Assembly (NCBI RefSeq): GCF_900112645.1
Contig: NZ_FOMO01000008.1
Coordinates: 1-64,000, forward strand
Reading direction: 5' to 3'
Source of the DNA: Phytopseudomonas straminea
Lineage (GTDB): Bacteria > Pseudomonadota > Gammaproteobacteria > Pseudomonadales > Pseudomonadaceae
DNA length: 64,000 nucleotides
The position numbers were made by a program, and so were the translations under genes. Positions 47,020 to 55,432 of this stretch are shown in pieces (the first letter of the stretch is position 1; each line of letters opens with the position of its first letter). Below the pieces are notes generated by a model. It was not told the DNA's origin, ran no database searches, and saw only the letters and a program-made list of their open reading frames with translations.

Positions 47020-48117
47020 ATGTCAGCGCCCAATCCCCCTCTCACATCGTCCGGCCAGGCACTGCGCTGGCTCGCTCTGAGCCTCAGCGCCGCGGTTGCC
47101 GGGCAAGCCCTGCATGCCGTCGAGGTGCCGGCGGGCCTATTTCTGGGCCCCATGCTGGTGGCCATCGTGTTCGGTGTGTGTGGTGCGGGGCTGCGCCTGC
47201 ACAAGAACGTCTTCCGGTTTGGCCAGGGCTGCGTTGGGCTGCTGGTCGCCCATACCATGACCTGGTCGGTGCTGATGTCGCTGGCGACCTCCTGGCACAT
47301 CATGCTGCTGGCGACGGTGCTGACGGTCTGCCTGAGTGCGCTGGTGGGCCTGGGTACCGTGCGGTTCGGCGGCATCCCCGGCCATACCGCCGCCTGGGGA
47401 ACTGCGCCCGGCGCGGCATCGGCGATGGTTGCCATGGCCGAAGATTACGGCGCCGACTCGCGTCTGGTGGCCACCATGCAGTACGTACGAGTGGTGTGCG
47501 TGGTGATGGTAGGCGCGCTGGTCAGCCACCTGCTGGGCGCGACGACCGGGGTGAGCCAGGCCATCGCCAACGCAGCAGTGGCGAGCCATGGGAACTTGGT
47601 GCTGGGTATCGGCGTGATCCTGGCCGGCGTTGCAGCCGGTGCGTTTCTGCCCGCCGGGGCGCTGCTGGTGCCCTTGCTGCTCGGCGCCGCACTGCAGCTG
47701 GCCGGCCTTCTGACCATCACCCTGCCCAGCGAGCTGCTGGCGTTCGGCTATGGAGCCATCGGCTGCTACATCGGCTTGCGCTTCGATCGCGAAACCCTGC
47801 GCTACGTCTGGCGGCGCCTGCCATCGATGATCATCGGCGCCCTGGTGCTGATCATGCTCTGCGCCGGGCTCGCCGGGCTGCTCGCTGCGCTGACCGGAGC
47901 GGACTTCCTGTCGATGTACCTGGCGACCAGTCCCGGCGGGTTGGATGCAATGGCGATCATCGCGGTGGAAACCCACTCCGACGCGGGCCTGGTCCTGGCC
48001 ATGCAAACGCTGAGATTGTTCGGTGTGATCCTCACCGGGGCATTCTTGGCCAGGCAGATCATTCGTTTGACGGCACCAGCAGCCCCAAGGCAGGAAGAAC
48101 GGGACAGGCCGGTCTGA
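47020..48117 (+). CDS. AbrB-family (PF05145) membrane transporter
   Basis: 365 residues from ATG 47020, with AGG six bases upstream; a GTG at 47002 is a poorer start. About ten membrane helices in two homologous halves, each with the PGGLDAM-like or PGAASAM motif (GTAPGAASAMVAMAEDYGAD near 130-150 and TSPGGLDAMAIIAVETHSD near 300-320), typical of the AbrB duplication family once called ammonia monooxygenase-like. This family is linked to uptake or efflux of small compounds but is poorly known. It is divergent from its LysR neighbour and unrelated to the AbrB DNA-binding protein. Confidence 0.82.
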   Translation: MSAPNPPLTSSGQALRWLALSLSAAVAGQALHAVEVPAGLFLGPMLVAIVFGVCGAGLRLHKNVFRFGQGCVGLLVAHTMTWSVLMSLATSWHIMLLATVLTVCLSALVGLGTVRFGGIPGHTAAWGTAPGAASAMVAMAEDYGADSRLVATMQYVRVVCVVMVGALVSHLLGATTGVSQAIANAAVASHGNLVLGIGVILAGVAAGAFLPAGALLVPLLLGAALQLAGLLTITLPSELLAFGYGAIGCYIGLRFDRETLRYVWRRLPSMIIGALVLIMLCAGLAGLLAALTGADFLSMYLATSPGGLDAMAIIAVETHSDAGLVLAMQTLRLFGVILTGAFLARQIIRLTAPAAPRQEERDRPV

Positions 48118-48165
48118 CTGGCAGTGATACGCCCCTGCCGTCACGTGGCAGTGCGAGCCGCTGGC

Positions 48166-50775
48166 TCAGGGCGCCACGGCTTGCGCCTCGGGCGCCTCCT
48201 CCCATGACTCGCCGCGCAGCCGAGCCAGGCTCGCCGCCAGCTCGCTCTTGCGAAACGGTTTGGTGAGCCGCGGCAGTTCCGGGTCGAGACCTTCGCGTTC
48301 GGCATAGCCGGACACCAGCAGGATGTCGATGCCAGGGCGCGAGGCGCGCACCAGCCGGGCCAGGTCGGTGCCGTTGATGCCGGGCATCAGGTGGTCGGTA
48401 ACCAACAGGTCGAAAGGCTCGCCACTGGCCACCCGCTGCATGGCTTCCTCGCCGCAGCCAGCCTCGATCACCCGATACCCCAGCTCGGCCAGCATGTACG
48501 AGGTGCTGGTGCGCACCAGTTCCTCGTCATCGACCAGCAGCGCAGTGCCGCGGGTCAGTCCCGGTTCGACGACCTCGACCAGGCGCAGCGCAGCGGCTGG
48601 CTCGGCGAGGCTGCGCGGCAGCCACAGTTCCACACTGGTGCCGAGCCCAGGCGCGCTCTGGATGGTCAGCGCGCCATTCAATTGCGAGGCCAGCCCATGC
48701 ACCATGGAAAGGCCCAGGCCGGTGCCCTTGCCCACACCCTTGGTGGAAAAGAACGGCTCCACCGCGCGGGCCAGGGTTGCCGCCTCCATACCCGTGCCGG
48801 TATCGGCGACGCACAGGCACAGATACTCGCCCGCTGGCAGTTTGCAGCGGTGGCCGTCGTCGACAGTCGCCAGGCTCACCGAGATACGGATGGTGCCGCC
48901 CTCGAGCATGGCGTCGCGGGCGTTCACCGAAAGATTGAGCAGCGCCATCTCCAGCTGGTTCTGATCGGCGATGGCCGCAGGCAGATTGTCCGGCGCGTCG
49001 ACGATCACCCGGATCTGCGGCCCGGTGGTGCTGGCCAGCAGGTCGCCCATATCGCTGACCAGCTTGGCCACATCGACCGGCACAGTCTGCAGCGGTTGCC
49101 GACGCGCAAAGGCCAGCAGCCGCTGCACCAGCGTTGTGGCACGCTCGGCGGACTGCATGGCGCCAGAGATCAGCCGCTGCTCGCGCTCGCCGCCCACACC
49201 GCGGCGCTGAAGCATGTCCAGCGTGCCGACGATAGGCGTTAGCAGGTTATTGAAGTCATGGGCAACACCGCCGGTGAGCTGACCCATGGCCTCCATCTTC
49301 TGGCTCTGGCGCAGCGCTTTCTGGACTTCCTCACGCTCGGCGATGGCCGCGGTGACGCGCTTTTCCAAGGTGTCGTTAAGCTCGCGCAGCTCCTCCTCGG
49401 CCACCTTGCGGGCGGTAATGTCGATGGCGGTGCCGGTCACTCGCAAACACTTGCCCGCGGCGTCGAACACGCCCCGCCCCTTGGCCGCAACCCAACGCAC
49501 GATGCCATCTTCGCGGCCAATGGTGCGGTAGTCGACCTCATAAAGTGCGCGTCGGTCGGGGTCGGCTGCAGCGGTGAAGGCGGCAATCGTCGCTTCACGA
49601 TCATCGGGGTGCAAGCCGTCATAGAAGTCCTGCAGGGTGACATCCACATGGGGCGAGATGCCGAACATCGTCTTGGTCTGCACCGGCCAGACCAGCGTGT
49701 TGTCCACGAAATCCACATCCCAGAAACCCACATCGGCATGGTCGACGGCCAGGCGCAAACGTGCCTCGCTGATACGAATCGCCGAATCCGCGCGGGTGCG
49801 ATGCACGAGCAGCCCCACGGTGTGCACCACGAAGTCGATGATCTCGGTATCAGCCGCCAGCGGCTCGCGGCACTTGGGGTGATAGAGCACGAAGGCCCCG
49901 AGCAGCGCAGCCTGTGCCGAGCGGATCGGGATCGAACAGCAGATGTGCAGCCCATGCCTGCCGGCCAGCTCACGCAAGGCGGCCCAATCAGGGTCGCCAC
50001 CGATATCAGCCGCGGCGGTGATGGTGCTCGGGGCAATGGCGATGCCTTTGGCGGCCTCTTTGTAGGCGCGGGGAAGGCTCGGCCCCGCGCAATGCTCCAG
50101 GTGCTCGCCACCCTCGTTGAGCAGCAGGATGCCGCCCAGAAAACCCGATACGGACAACGCGTCCACTTCGTGGACGACGCCGTCGAGCGTGTCACTGAGC
50201 GCCGTTTCCGCGACTGCCAGCTCCAGAATGCGGTGCTGCGCAGCGCCGATGGCCGTCTCGCGATTGCGCGCCTGGGTCAGGCGCGCGTTTTCGATGGCGA
50301 TGGTCGCCAGCCGTGCCAGGCTTTCCAACCGCGCGATGGTATCGGGATGATGGTCACGCACATCGCCCCAGTAAGCGCCAAGTGCCGCGACAGGTGCAGG
50401 CCGGCCGATGGGCACCATCACCAGGCTGCGCACGAAGGTTGCCGTATAGGCCGTTTGCGGAACGCGCGTATCGTCGCGCACATCGCGGATCGCCACCGTC
50501 TCACGGTTAAGCATCGACCAACCGGAAACACACGCATCGCTCGCGAATTCCTGGCCCTGCCAAAGTGGTGAAGCCGCATCCTCGGCGACATAGGCGCAGC
50601 GCCCCTGCTGCTCGATGATCACAGCAATGCCCTCGGCGCCCACCGTGGCCCGCGCGGTATCACGCAGGATGGCAACCACCTCGTCCAGCGAAGCCGCCAT
50701 CGCCAGCCGCTCGCTGGCACTGAGCACATGAGACAGGCGGTCATCGGCGGTGAGATCCATCGGAACGGTCAGCAA
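48166..50775 (-). CDS. Soluble GAF-GAF-PAS hybrid histidine kinase with receiver
   Basis: 869 residues without membrane segments. Two GAF domains (about 15-165 and 180-335), a PAS domain (about 340-465, with the PAC tail VTGTAIDITARK), a coiled coil, HisKA with H506 (VAHDFNNLLTP), HATPase (about 610-730) and a receiver with D794 (TDHLMPG). The HDFNN phosphorylation site is the HisKA_4-like form common in soluble sensors. Start is TTG 50775 with GGGAG six bases upstream; ATG 50760 has no such site. No response regulator gene is adjacent, so the output is unknown. Confidence 0.9.
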   Translation of the reverse strand: MLTVPMDLTADDRLSHVLSASERLAMAASLDEVVAILRDTARATVGAEGIAVIIEQQGRCAYVAEDAASPLWQGQEFASDACVSGWSMLNRETVAIRDVRDDTRVPQTAYTATFVRSLVMVPIGRPAPVAALGAYWGDVRDHHPDTIARLESLARLATIAIENARLTQARNRETAIGAAQHRILELAVAETALSDTLDGVVHEVDALSVSGFLGGILLLNEGGEHLEHCAGPSLPRAYKEAAKGIAIAPSTITAAADIGGDPDWAALRELAGRHGLHICCSIPIRSAQAALLGAFVLYHPKCREPLAADTEIIDFVVHTVGLLVHRTRADSAIRISEARLRLAVDHADVGFWDVDFVDNTLVWPVQTKTMFGISPHVDVTLQDFYDGLHPDDREATIAAFTAAADPDRRALYEVDYRTIGREDGIVRWVAAKGRGVFDAAGKCLRVTGTAIDITARKVAEEELRELNDTLEKRVTAAIAEREEVQKALRQSQKMEAMGQLTGGVAHDFNNLLTPIVGTLDMLQRRGVGGEREQRLISGAMQSAERATTLVQRLLAFARRQPLQTVPVDVAKLVSDMGDLLASTTGPQIRVIVDAPDNLPAAIADQNQLEMALLNLSVNARDAMLEGGTIRISVSLATVDDGHRCKLPAGEYLCLCVADTGTGMEAATLARAVEPFFSTKGVGKGTGLGLSMVHGLASQLNGALTIQSAPGLGTSVELWLPRSLAEPAAALRLVEVVEPGLTRGTALLVDDEELVRTSTSYMLAELGYRVIEAGCGEEAMQRVASGEPFDLLVTDHLMPGINGTDLARLVRASRPGIDILLVSGYAEREGLDPELPRLTKPFRKSELAASLARLRGESWEEAPEAQAVAP

Positions 50776-51030
50776 ATGGATCTCCCAACGGCTACGGCTC
50801 GTGGACCGCAGACTGGTTTGTGTGAAGGTGGAATGAGGAGTGGTGGCGTGGCCTGCTGAGTATGGTTGGGTTTCGGGTCGCCGGGAAGGTGATTGGTCGG
50901 TATTGCGGTTGGGAAGTTAGGGAGAGGTAATGAAGGCTGCTTGAGACCAGTAGCTAGTGCCTGCTTTCGGCCGAAAGCGGCCATTGGCACCACTTTATCT
51001 AGCATGTATTTGCAACTAAGATCTGGTTAA
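50776..51030. other. Intergenic region upstream of the fluoride riboswitch
   Basis: About 255 bp with no gene that I can support. It should carry the promoter of the hybrid kinase on the minus strand and that of crcB on the plus strand. Confidence 0.5.
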
Positions 51031-51078
51031 GGAGATGGCATTCCTCCTCAAACCGCCTCTGGCTAATGATGCCTACGA
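51031..51078 (+). ncRNA. Fluoride riboswitch (crcB motif)
   Basis: GGAGATGGCATTCCTCC, AAACCGCC and AATGATGCCTACG occur in order, matching the fluoride aptamer of Pseudomonas syringae as I remember it. GGCAT and ATGCC can form the closing helix and GGAG/CTCC the hairpin. It lies 63 bp upstream of crcB, the standard target. Fluoride should turn crcB on. Confidence 0.95.
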
Positions 51079-51138
51079 ACCCTGGAAAGGGCCGTAGGTT
51101 ATTGCGCGCTTTCCAGTACCAGTCCCTCTTTTGGAAAG
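51072..51138 (+). promoter_or_regulatory. crcB expression platform with competing helices
   Basis: CTTTCCAG (51109-51116) can pair with CTGGAAAG (51082-51089), or its first seven bases with TGGAAAG (51132-51138), which holds the ribosome-binding site of crcB. CCTACG (51072-51077), the aptamer tail, can also pair with CGTAGG (51093-51098). Translational control is inferred. Confidence 0.6.
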
Positions 51139-51141
51139 CCT

Positions 51142-51519
51142 ATGTATAGTTCTCTGCTTGCCGTCATCATCGGCGGATCTCTCGGTTGCGTGAGTCGTTG
51201 GCTTCTATCGATGAAGCTCAACCACCTGTTTCCGAATCTGCCGCTGGGCACTCTGATGGTCAACTTGATCGGCGGATTCATCATTGGAATGGCGATGGCG
51301 TTTTTTGCCCGTTTTCCGAATCTTGACCCAGCGTGGAAGTTGCTGATCACCACTGGTTTCTGTGGCGGGCTGACGACCTTTTCCGCGTTTTCTGCCGAAG
51401 TGATGTTCATGCTTCAGCAGGAGCGCTTAGGGTGGGCGGCGGTCACAATAACAACACACGTGCTGGGCTCGTTGCTGATGAGCTTCGCCGGCTATTACGT
51501 GGCTGCCAAACTCTCGTAG
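51142..51519 (+). CDS. crcB: CrcB/Fluc fluoride channel
   Basis: 125 residues with four membrane helices and the Fluc motifs GGSLGCVSRW (11-20), GTLMVNLIGGF (about 36-46) and GFCGGLTTFSAFS (about 72-84); the GxTTFS turn lines the pore. It exports fluoride as a dual-topology dimer. A fluoride riboswitch lies in its leader. The start has GGAAAG just upstream, a sequence the switch can hide. It is convergent with nhaA. Confidence 0.96.
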   Translation: MYSSLLAVIIGGSLGCVSRWLLSMKLNHLFPNLPLGTLMVNLIGGFIIGMAMAFFARFPNLDPAWKLLITTGFCGGLTTFSAFSAEVMFMLQQERLGWAAVTITTHVLGSLLMSFAGYYVAAKLS

Positions 51520-51527
51520 AGCCCAGC

Positions 51528-51556
51528 GAAAAGAACCGTCTGTGACGGGTCTTTTC
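51528..51556. terminator. Terminator between crcB and nhaA
   Basis: GAAAAGAACCGTC (51528-51540) and GACGGGTCTTTTC (51544-51556) pair with one mismatch around TGT. The A/T-rich ends serve as short T-tracts in both directions. Confidence 0.75.
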
Positions 51557-51566
51557 GGCATCGGGA

Positions 51567-52832
51567 TCAGATCCGTTGCACGTCTCCGTCCTGTTGAATC
51601 TCGACTTTCTGTTGCTCCTCCTCCTGCAACTGATCCTGCGCTTTGGGTGCAAGGCGCAAGATCAGGCAAGCCACAGCGGCGGATAGCAGCGAGCCCAGCA
51701 TAATTCCGATTTTGGATTCCTCGACTAACTCAGGGTGGCCAGGGAAAGCGAGGCCGCTGATGAAAAGGCTCATGGTGAAGCCAATCCCGCAGAGCATCGA
51801 TATCGCATAGATCTGCAACCAAGTGCAGCCGCGAGGCTTGGCCGCCAAACCTGATTTCACCGCCAGCAGTACGCCGCCGAACACCCCTAGTTGCTTGCCG
51901 ATAAAAAGTCCTGCTGCGATGCCAAGCGGCAGTGGCGCGAGAAGGTCCGCCATGGAAAAGCCTGCGAAGGATACTCCTGCGTTGGCGAAGCCAAAGGCGG
52001 GGACGATCAAGAAGCCCACCCATGGTGCGATGCCGTGCTCCAAGCGGTGCAAGGGCGAGTTAGCGGCGTCCGGCTCTCCAAGTGAAGGTATGTAGGGAAT
52101 CAGAAATGCACCCACGACGCCTGCAATGGTGGCATGCACTCCTGAGAGAAGAGTCATGTACCAAAGCAGGGCCAGGCCGATCAGATAAGGCCAGAGCACC
52201 ATCACTCGCATGCGATTGAGCACGAACAGCACGCCGATGGTCACTGCTGCTGCGAGCAGCGCCATTAGGTTGATTGAGGAGGTGTAAAAGACTGCAATGA
52301 TGGCCACTGCACCCATGTCATCGATGATAGCCACGGAAACCAGCATCAGCTTGAGAGATAGCGGTGCATGGCGCCCCAGCAGAGCCAGGGCACCGATGGC
52401 AAAAGCGATGTCGGTAGCGGCGGGAATGGCCCAGCCATTAGTCAACAGAGGGTCGCCCTGGGTTAGCGTCAGATAGATTACTGCCGGCACTGCCATACCC
52501 ATCAGAGCTGGCAAGGCCGGCAACCGGCGCTGCTCCCAAGAAGATAGACGTCCATCTACCAGCTCGCGCTTGATTTCCAGGCCAACCAGCAGAAAGAAGA
52601 TGGCCATGAGGCCGTCATTGACCCACAGATGCAGAGTCATAGGGCCTAGCTTGTCGCTGAGCATAGGGCCTGTTTCAGCATGGAGAAGGTGCAAGTAGGT
52701 GCTGGCAAGCGGGCTGTTGGCAACGATCACGGCGGCTGCGGCCGCGATCATCAGCAGTACGCCACCGGATGCCTCGCTAGCGAGAAAGCGCTTGAGCGCC
52801 GACTGCCTTAGGGAGGATGACGATTGGGTCAC
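51567..52832 (-). CDS. nhaA: NhaA Na+(Li+)/H+ antiporter
   Basis: 421 residues from GTG 52832, with AAGGAGAA seven bases upstream; the ATG at 52883 is less well placed. About eleven or twelve membrane helices, with the ion-site aspartates in SVAIIDDMGAVAIIAVFY, and the FFLLVGLEIKREL and WAIPAATDIAFAIGAL segments of NhaA. It exchanges sodium or lithium for protons in pH and salt balance. nhaA genes are also known in fluoride-riboswitch regulons, and here the gene faces crcB, but no fluoride aptamer was found in its own leader. Confidence 0.95.
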   Translation of the reverse strand: MTQSSSSLRQSALKRFLASEASGGVLLMIAAAAAVIVANSPLASTYLHLLHAETGPMLSDKLGPMTLHLWVNDGLMAIFFLLVGLEIKRELVDGRLSSWEQRRLPALPALMGMAVPAVIYLTLTQGDPLLTNGWAIPAATDIAFAIGALALLGRHAPLSLKLMLVSVAIIDDMGAVAIIAVFYTSSINLMALLAAAVTIGVLFVLNRMRVMVLWPYLIGLALLWYMTLLSGVHATIAGVVGAFLIPYIPSLGEPDAANSPLHRLEHGIAPWVGFLIVPAFGFANAGVSFAGFSMADLLAPLPLGIAAGLFIGKQLGVFGGVLLAVKSGLAAKPRGCTWLQIYAISMLCGIGFTMSLFISGLAFPGHPELVEESKIGIMLGSLLSAAVACLILRLAPKAQDQLQEEEQQKVEIQQDGDVQRI

Positions 52833-53333
52833 GCAGGATTCTCCTTTAGCGAATGAAAACTGGCGCTGTATCGCGCAGAGCACGCAGCCGTTAAATAGCG
52901 GATACAGCGAAACGCTGGCCAGGAAGTACGCTGGTCAGCGGTATGAATGCGGAATGTTGAGTTGGCAGGATGTACCCAGCGGAGCTTCAAAGAAGCGGGG
53001 CGTTGCCATGAAAAGTTGGACTGCTGCATGTCTCTGGAAAGCCTCACGGAAAACGACTAATCGTTCTCCGTATACGGGGCTAACCCCGGGCGCACGCAGC
53101 ACACGCCATAGTGAGCAGAATTTTAACGTGGCTCTCAGGGGTGATTCAACCCGGCAGCATTGCAGGCTATTTCATTGCGCACGGAGAGAACCTTCCGACC
53201 TCGAATGTCCACTTCTGGCCGAAAGCAGACGAGAGCTAGAGCTTACTTCCGCCAAACGCGCATCTTCTGACCCCCCACCGCCACTCATCAATGCCACACC
53301 GCCGTCACAACATCCTAGACCGAGGCCGCCCCA
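52833..53333. other. 501-bp gap upstream of nhaA with structured leader
   Basis: Read on the minus strand it contains two neat hairpins: 53046-53071 (ACGGAGAACGA pairing with its partner, one mismatch) and CGGGG-loop-CCCCG at 53075-53088, then other GC helices up to the nhaA start. Such leaders could be a riboswitch of the nhaA-I (lithium) kind, but I cannot confirm this from memory. No gene is seen. Confidence 0.4.
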
Positions 53334-53768
53334 ATGCTCAGAATCCGCAAAATGACCCTGGCCGATTACGATGCCGTCATCGCCCTAATGCGCTCGACAC
53401 CCGGGATTTCGCTACGCGATGCCGACTCGCGAGAAGCGACCGCGCGGTATCTGCAGCGTAACCCTAGTATGAGTTTCGTGGCCGCGGTCGAGGGCGTGCT
53501 GTGCGGCTGCGTGATGTGCGGGCATGACGGGCGGCGCGGGTATCTGCAGCATCTGCTGGTGCTCCCGGACTATCGGCGCCAGGGAATCGCCAATGCCTTG
53601 GTGGAACGTTGTTTGGCGAGCCTGGAGGCGGTCGGCGTTCACAAGTGCCATCTGGACGTTCTCAGGACCAACCAGGCAGCGGCCGATTACTGGCAAAGCC
53701 AGGGCTGGCAGCTGCGGACCGATATCGACCGTTATTCGTTTATCCGCTCGGGTAACGAGAACGCCTGA
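53334..53768 (+). CDS. GNAT-family N-acetyltransferase
   Basis: 144 residues with the GNAT acetyl-CoA loop RRQGIANALVERCL (about 81-94), preceded by YLQHLLVLPDY and followed by HLDVLRTNQAAADYWQSQGW. It moves acetyl from acetyl-CoA to an unknown amine. The gene stands alone, convergent with the recombinase gene, and no context suggests a substrate. The leader contains a long G/C-mixed stretch without recognised sites. Confidence 0.9.
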   Translation: MLRIRKMTLADYDAVIALMRSTPGISLRDADSREATARYLQRNPSMSFVAAVEGVLCGCVMCGHDGRRGYLQHLLVLPDYRRQGIANALVERCLASLEAVGVHKCHLDVLRTNQAAADYWQSQGWQLRTDIDRYSFIRSGNENA

Positions 53769-53879
53769 TCGCCGGGCGATGCAAGGCAGCACCGCCCTGC
53801 TCTACCGGTAAAACCAAGCGGCCGGGCCGGTGCGTTAGTCACGCATCCGAACGCTGAGGCACGGCAAGTGGATATACGC

Positions 53880-54476
53880 TCAGCGTGCCGCCTGTTTCAC
53901 TCGCCCCAGTGCCCGGTAAAGCGTCGAACGGTGCACGCCCAGTTTGCTGGCGGCCTCGCTGACCGAGCTGCCCTGCGCGATCATCTGGTTGGCGAGGCAT
54001 ATCTGCTCCTCGGCCAGGCAGGGTTTGGCGCCGAATTGCACGCCGCGCGCCTTGGCGGCTTCCCGGCCGAGGCTGGTGCGCTCGACGATCAGTGAGCGCT
54101 CGAAGGCAACGATGCCGGCGAACACCGCCAGCACCGCGGCATTACCGCTGACCCAGGGCTCGGCGAGGCTGGCGAGCCGTGCACCGGTGGCGTGAATGTG
54201 TTCGGCGATCTCCAGCAGGTCCCGCGTACTACGCGCCAAGCGGTCGAGCCGGGTGACCATCAATGTGTCGCCGGGCTGGATGGCATCCAGCAGGCGCGCC
54301 AGCTCGGGTCGGCTGCGCCAGGCGTTCTGGCCTTGCTCTACGTAAAGCTCAGCGCAGCCTTCGGCCTTGAGCGCGAGCACCTGCGCCTGCGCATCCGGCT
54401 CGTCGCGGCTGGCGCGGGCGTAGCCGATAAGGCGTCCCGCTGTCTCAGGTATGCCGGTGGTTGCTGTGCGCTGCAC
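53880..54476 (-). CDS. Serine recombinase (resolvase/invertase type)
   Basis: 198 residues. The N-terminal catalytic domain has S23 (GYARASRD), the arginine motif RLDRLARSTRDL, and the long helix E; the C-terminal HTH (about 165-195) reads SVSEAASKLGVHRSTLYRAL. This size and order match Hin/Gin invertases and Tn3-type resolvases. The start is a GTG directly after the response regulator stop codon, with AAGGAGT seven bases upstream, so both are translated together. No transposase gene or obvious inverted cross-over site pair was seen around it. Confidence 0.9.
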   Translation of the reverse strand: MQRTATTGIPETAGRLIGYARASRDEPDAQAQVLALKAEGCAELYVEQGQNAWRSRPELARLLDAIQPGDTLMVTRLDRLARSTRDLLEIAEHIHATGARLASLAEPWVSGNAAVLAVFAGIVAFERSLIVERTSLGREAAKARGVQFGAKPCLAEEQICLANQMIAQGSSVSEAASKLGVHRSTLYRALGRVKQAAR

Positions 54477-55172
54477 TCAACACTCCTTGGCGTTGAGGCG
54501 GTAGCCGACGCCCACGATGGTCTGAATCACCCGCACGCTGCCGGCGCCGTTCTGGAGCTTGTGGCGAAGCCGGCCGACGACCGTGCGCAGACTGCGGCTG
54601 TCGCCCAGGTGGCTGGCACCCCACACCAGGCGGATCAGATGTTCGGCGGCGATGATGCGCCCGTGGTTACGGGCCAGAATTTCCAGCACGGCATATTCCT
54701 TTCGGCTCAGGCTCACCTCTTCGCCACGCAGGGTCACGAGGCGTCGGGATAGGTCGACGTGCAGATGCCCCGAACGCACGGCGGGTTGCAGCACCAGGGC
54801 CTGAGCCGCATTGCTCAATAGCGCCCGGGCGCGATCGACGAATTCCTGAATGGCGACGGACTTGGCGGCGTAGTCCGTGGCACCCAGGTCGAGCAAGCGC
54901 GCCTTCTCCTCCTCGCCTTCGCGTGCTGACAGCACCAGCAATGGCGCCGTCGACCAGGCACGCAACTCGCGCAGCACCTGGCTGGCGTCCATGTCCGGCA
55001 GGCTGGCATCGAGAATGATCAGGTGTGGCGCCTGGCTGGCCGCCAGCGTCAGGCCCCTGGCACCAGTAGCGGCTTCCAGCACGGTGAACGACTGACTCGC
55101 CAAGCCGGTGCGCAATTGTTTGCGCACCGACTTGTCATCGTCGATCAGCAGCACACGCGGCGCCTCATTCAT
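54477..55172 (-). CDS. OmpR/KdpE-like response regulator
   Basis: 231 residues from ATG 55172 (AGGAAG upstream). The receiver (about 5-118) has phosphoacceptor D55 (LIILDASLPD), acidic pair D11-D12 and K104, with serine after the lysine instead of the usual proline. The winged helix (about 130-228) shows SLSRKEYAVLEILARNHGRI and SRSLRTVVGRLRHKL. No histidine kinase gene is adjacent. Directly followed by the serine recombinase in the same transcript, a pairing I do not recognise from known systems. Confidence 0.9.
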   Translation of the reverse strand: MNEAPRVLLIDDDKSVRKQLRTGLASQSFTVLEAATGARGLTLAASQAPHLIILDASLPDMDASQVLRELRAWSTAPLLVLSAREGEEEKARLLDLGATDYAAKSVAIQEFVDRARALLSNAAQALVLQPAVRSGHLHVDLSRRLVTLRGEEVSLSRKEYAVLEILARNHGRIIAAEHLIRLVWGASHLGDSRSLRTVVGRLRHKLQNGAGSVRVIQTIVGVGYRLNAKEC

Positions 55173-55432
55173 CGGAGCTTCCTGCCACGTCGACGCGGCA
55201 GACCAGTGACTGAGGCTGGGAGTTGGCATGGAGATGATTCATCGCTCGCTCCCCGGATAGAAATTCCCGAGGTGTGAAAAGTCGTTGGGAAGTGGGCGAA
55301 TTATCGAGGGCGAAAAACCATCAGGCGCGTAAAAAAAACGTATTTTTCTTTGCCTTGCAGTGGGCTGAAAAGCCCACCGATAGTGGATGCGGAGGCGTAT
55401 TTACCGGGGAAGCAATCGACGTATTTCGGCGG
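55173..55432. other. Intergenic region with A/T-rich stretch and small hairpin
   Basis: 260 bp between the response regulator and the LysR gene. It contains a hairpin GTGGGCT-GAAA-AGCCCAC (55360-55377) and poly-A runs (55331-55338), and must hold the response regulator promoter. The hairpin could end LysR transcription but its T-tract is distant. Confidence 0.5.

Noticed and set aside
46956..48266. 436-codon frame over the AbrB-type transporter
   Set aside because: It overlaps the clear transporter frame and has arginine/alanine-rich composition with no helices.
52833..53333. Second fluoride riboswitch upstream of nhaA
   Set aside because: The GGAGATGGC / TGATGCC core was not found on the minus strand.
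55360..55377. Hairpin as terminator of the LysR gene
   Set aside because: The T-tract is absent next to the stem; kept only as a hairpin in the intergenic entry.
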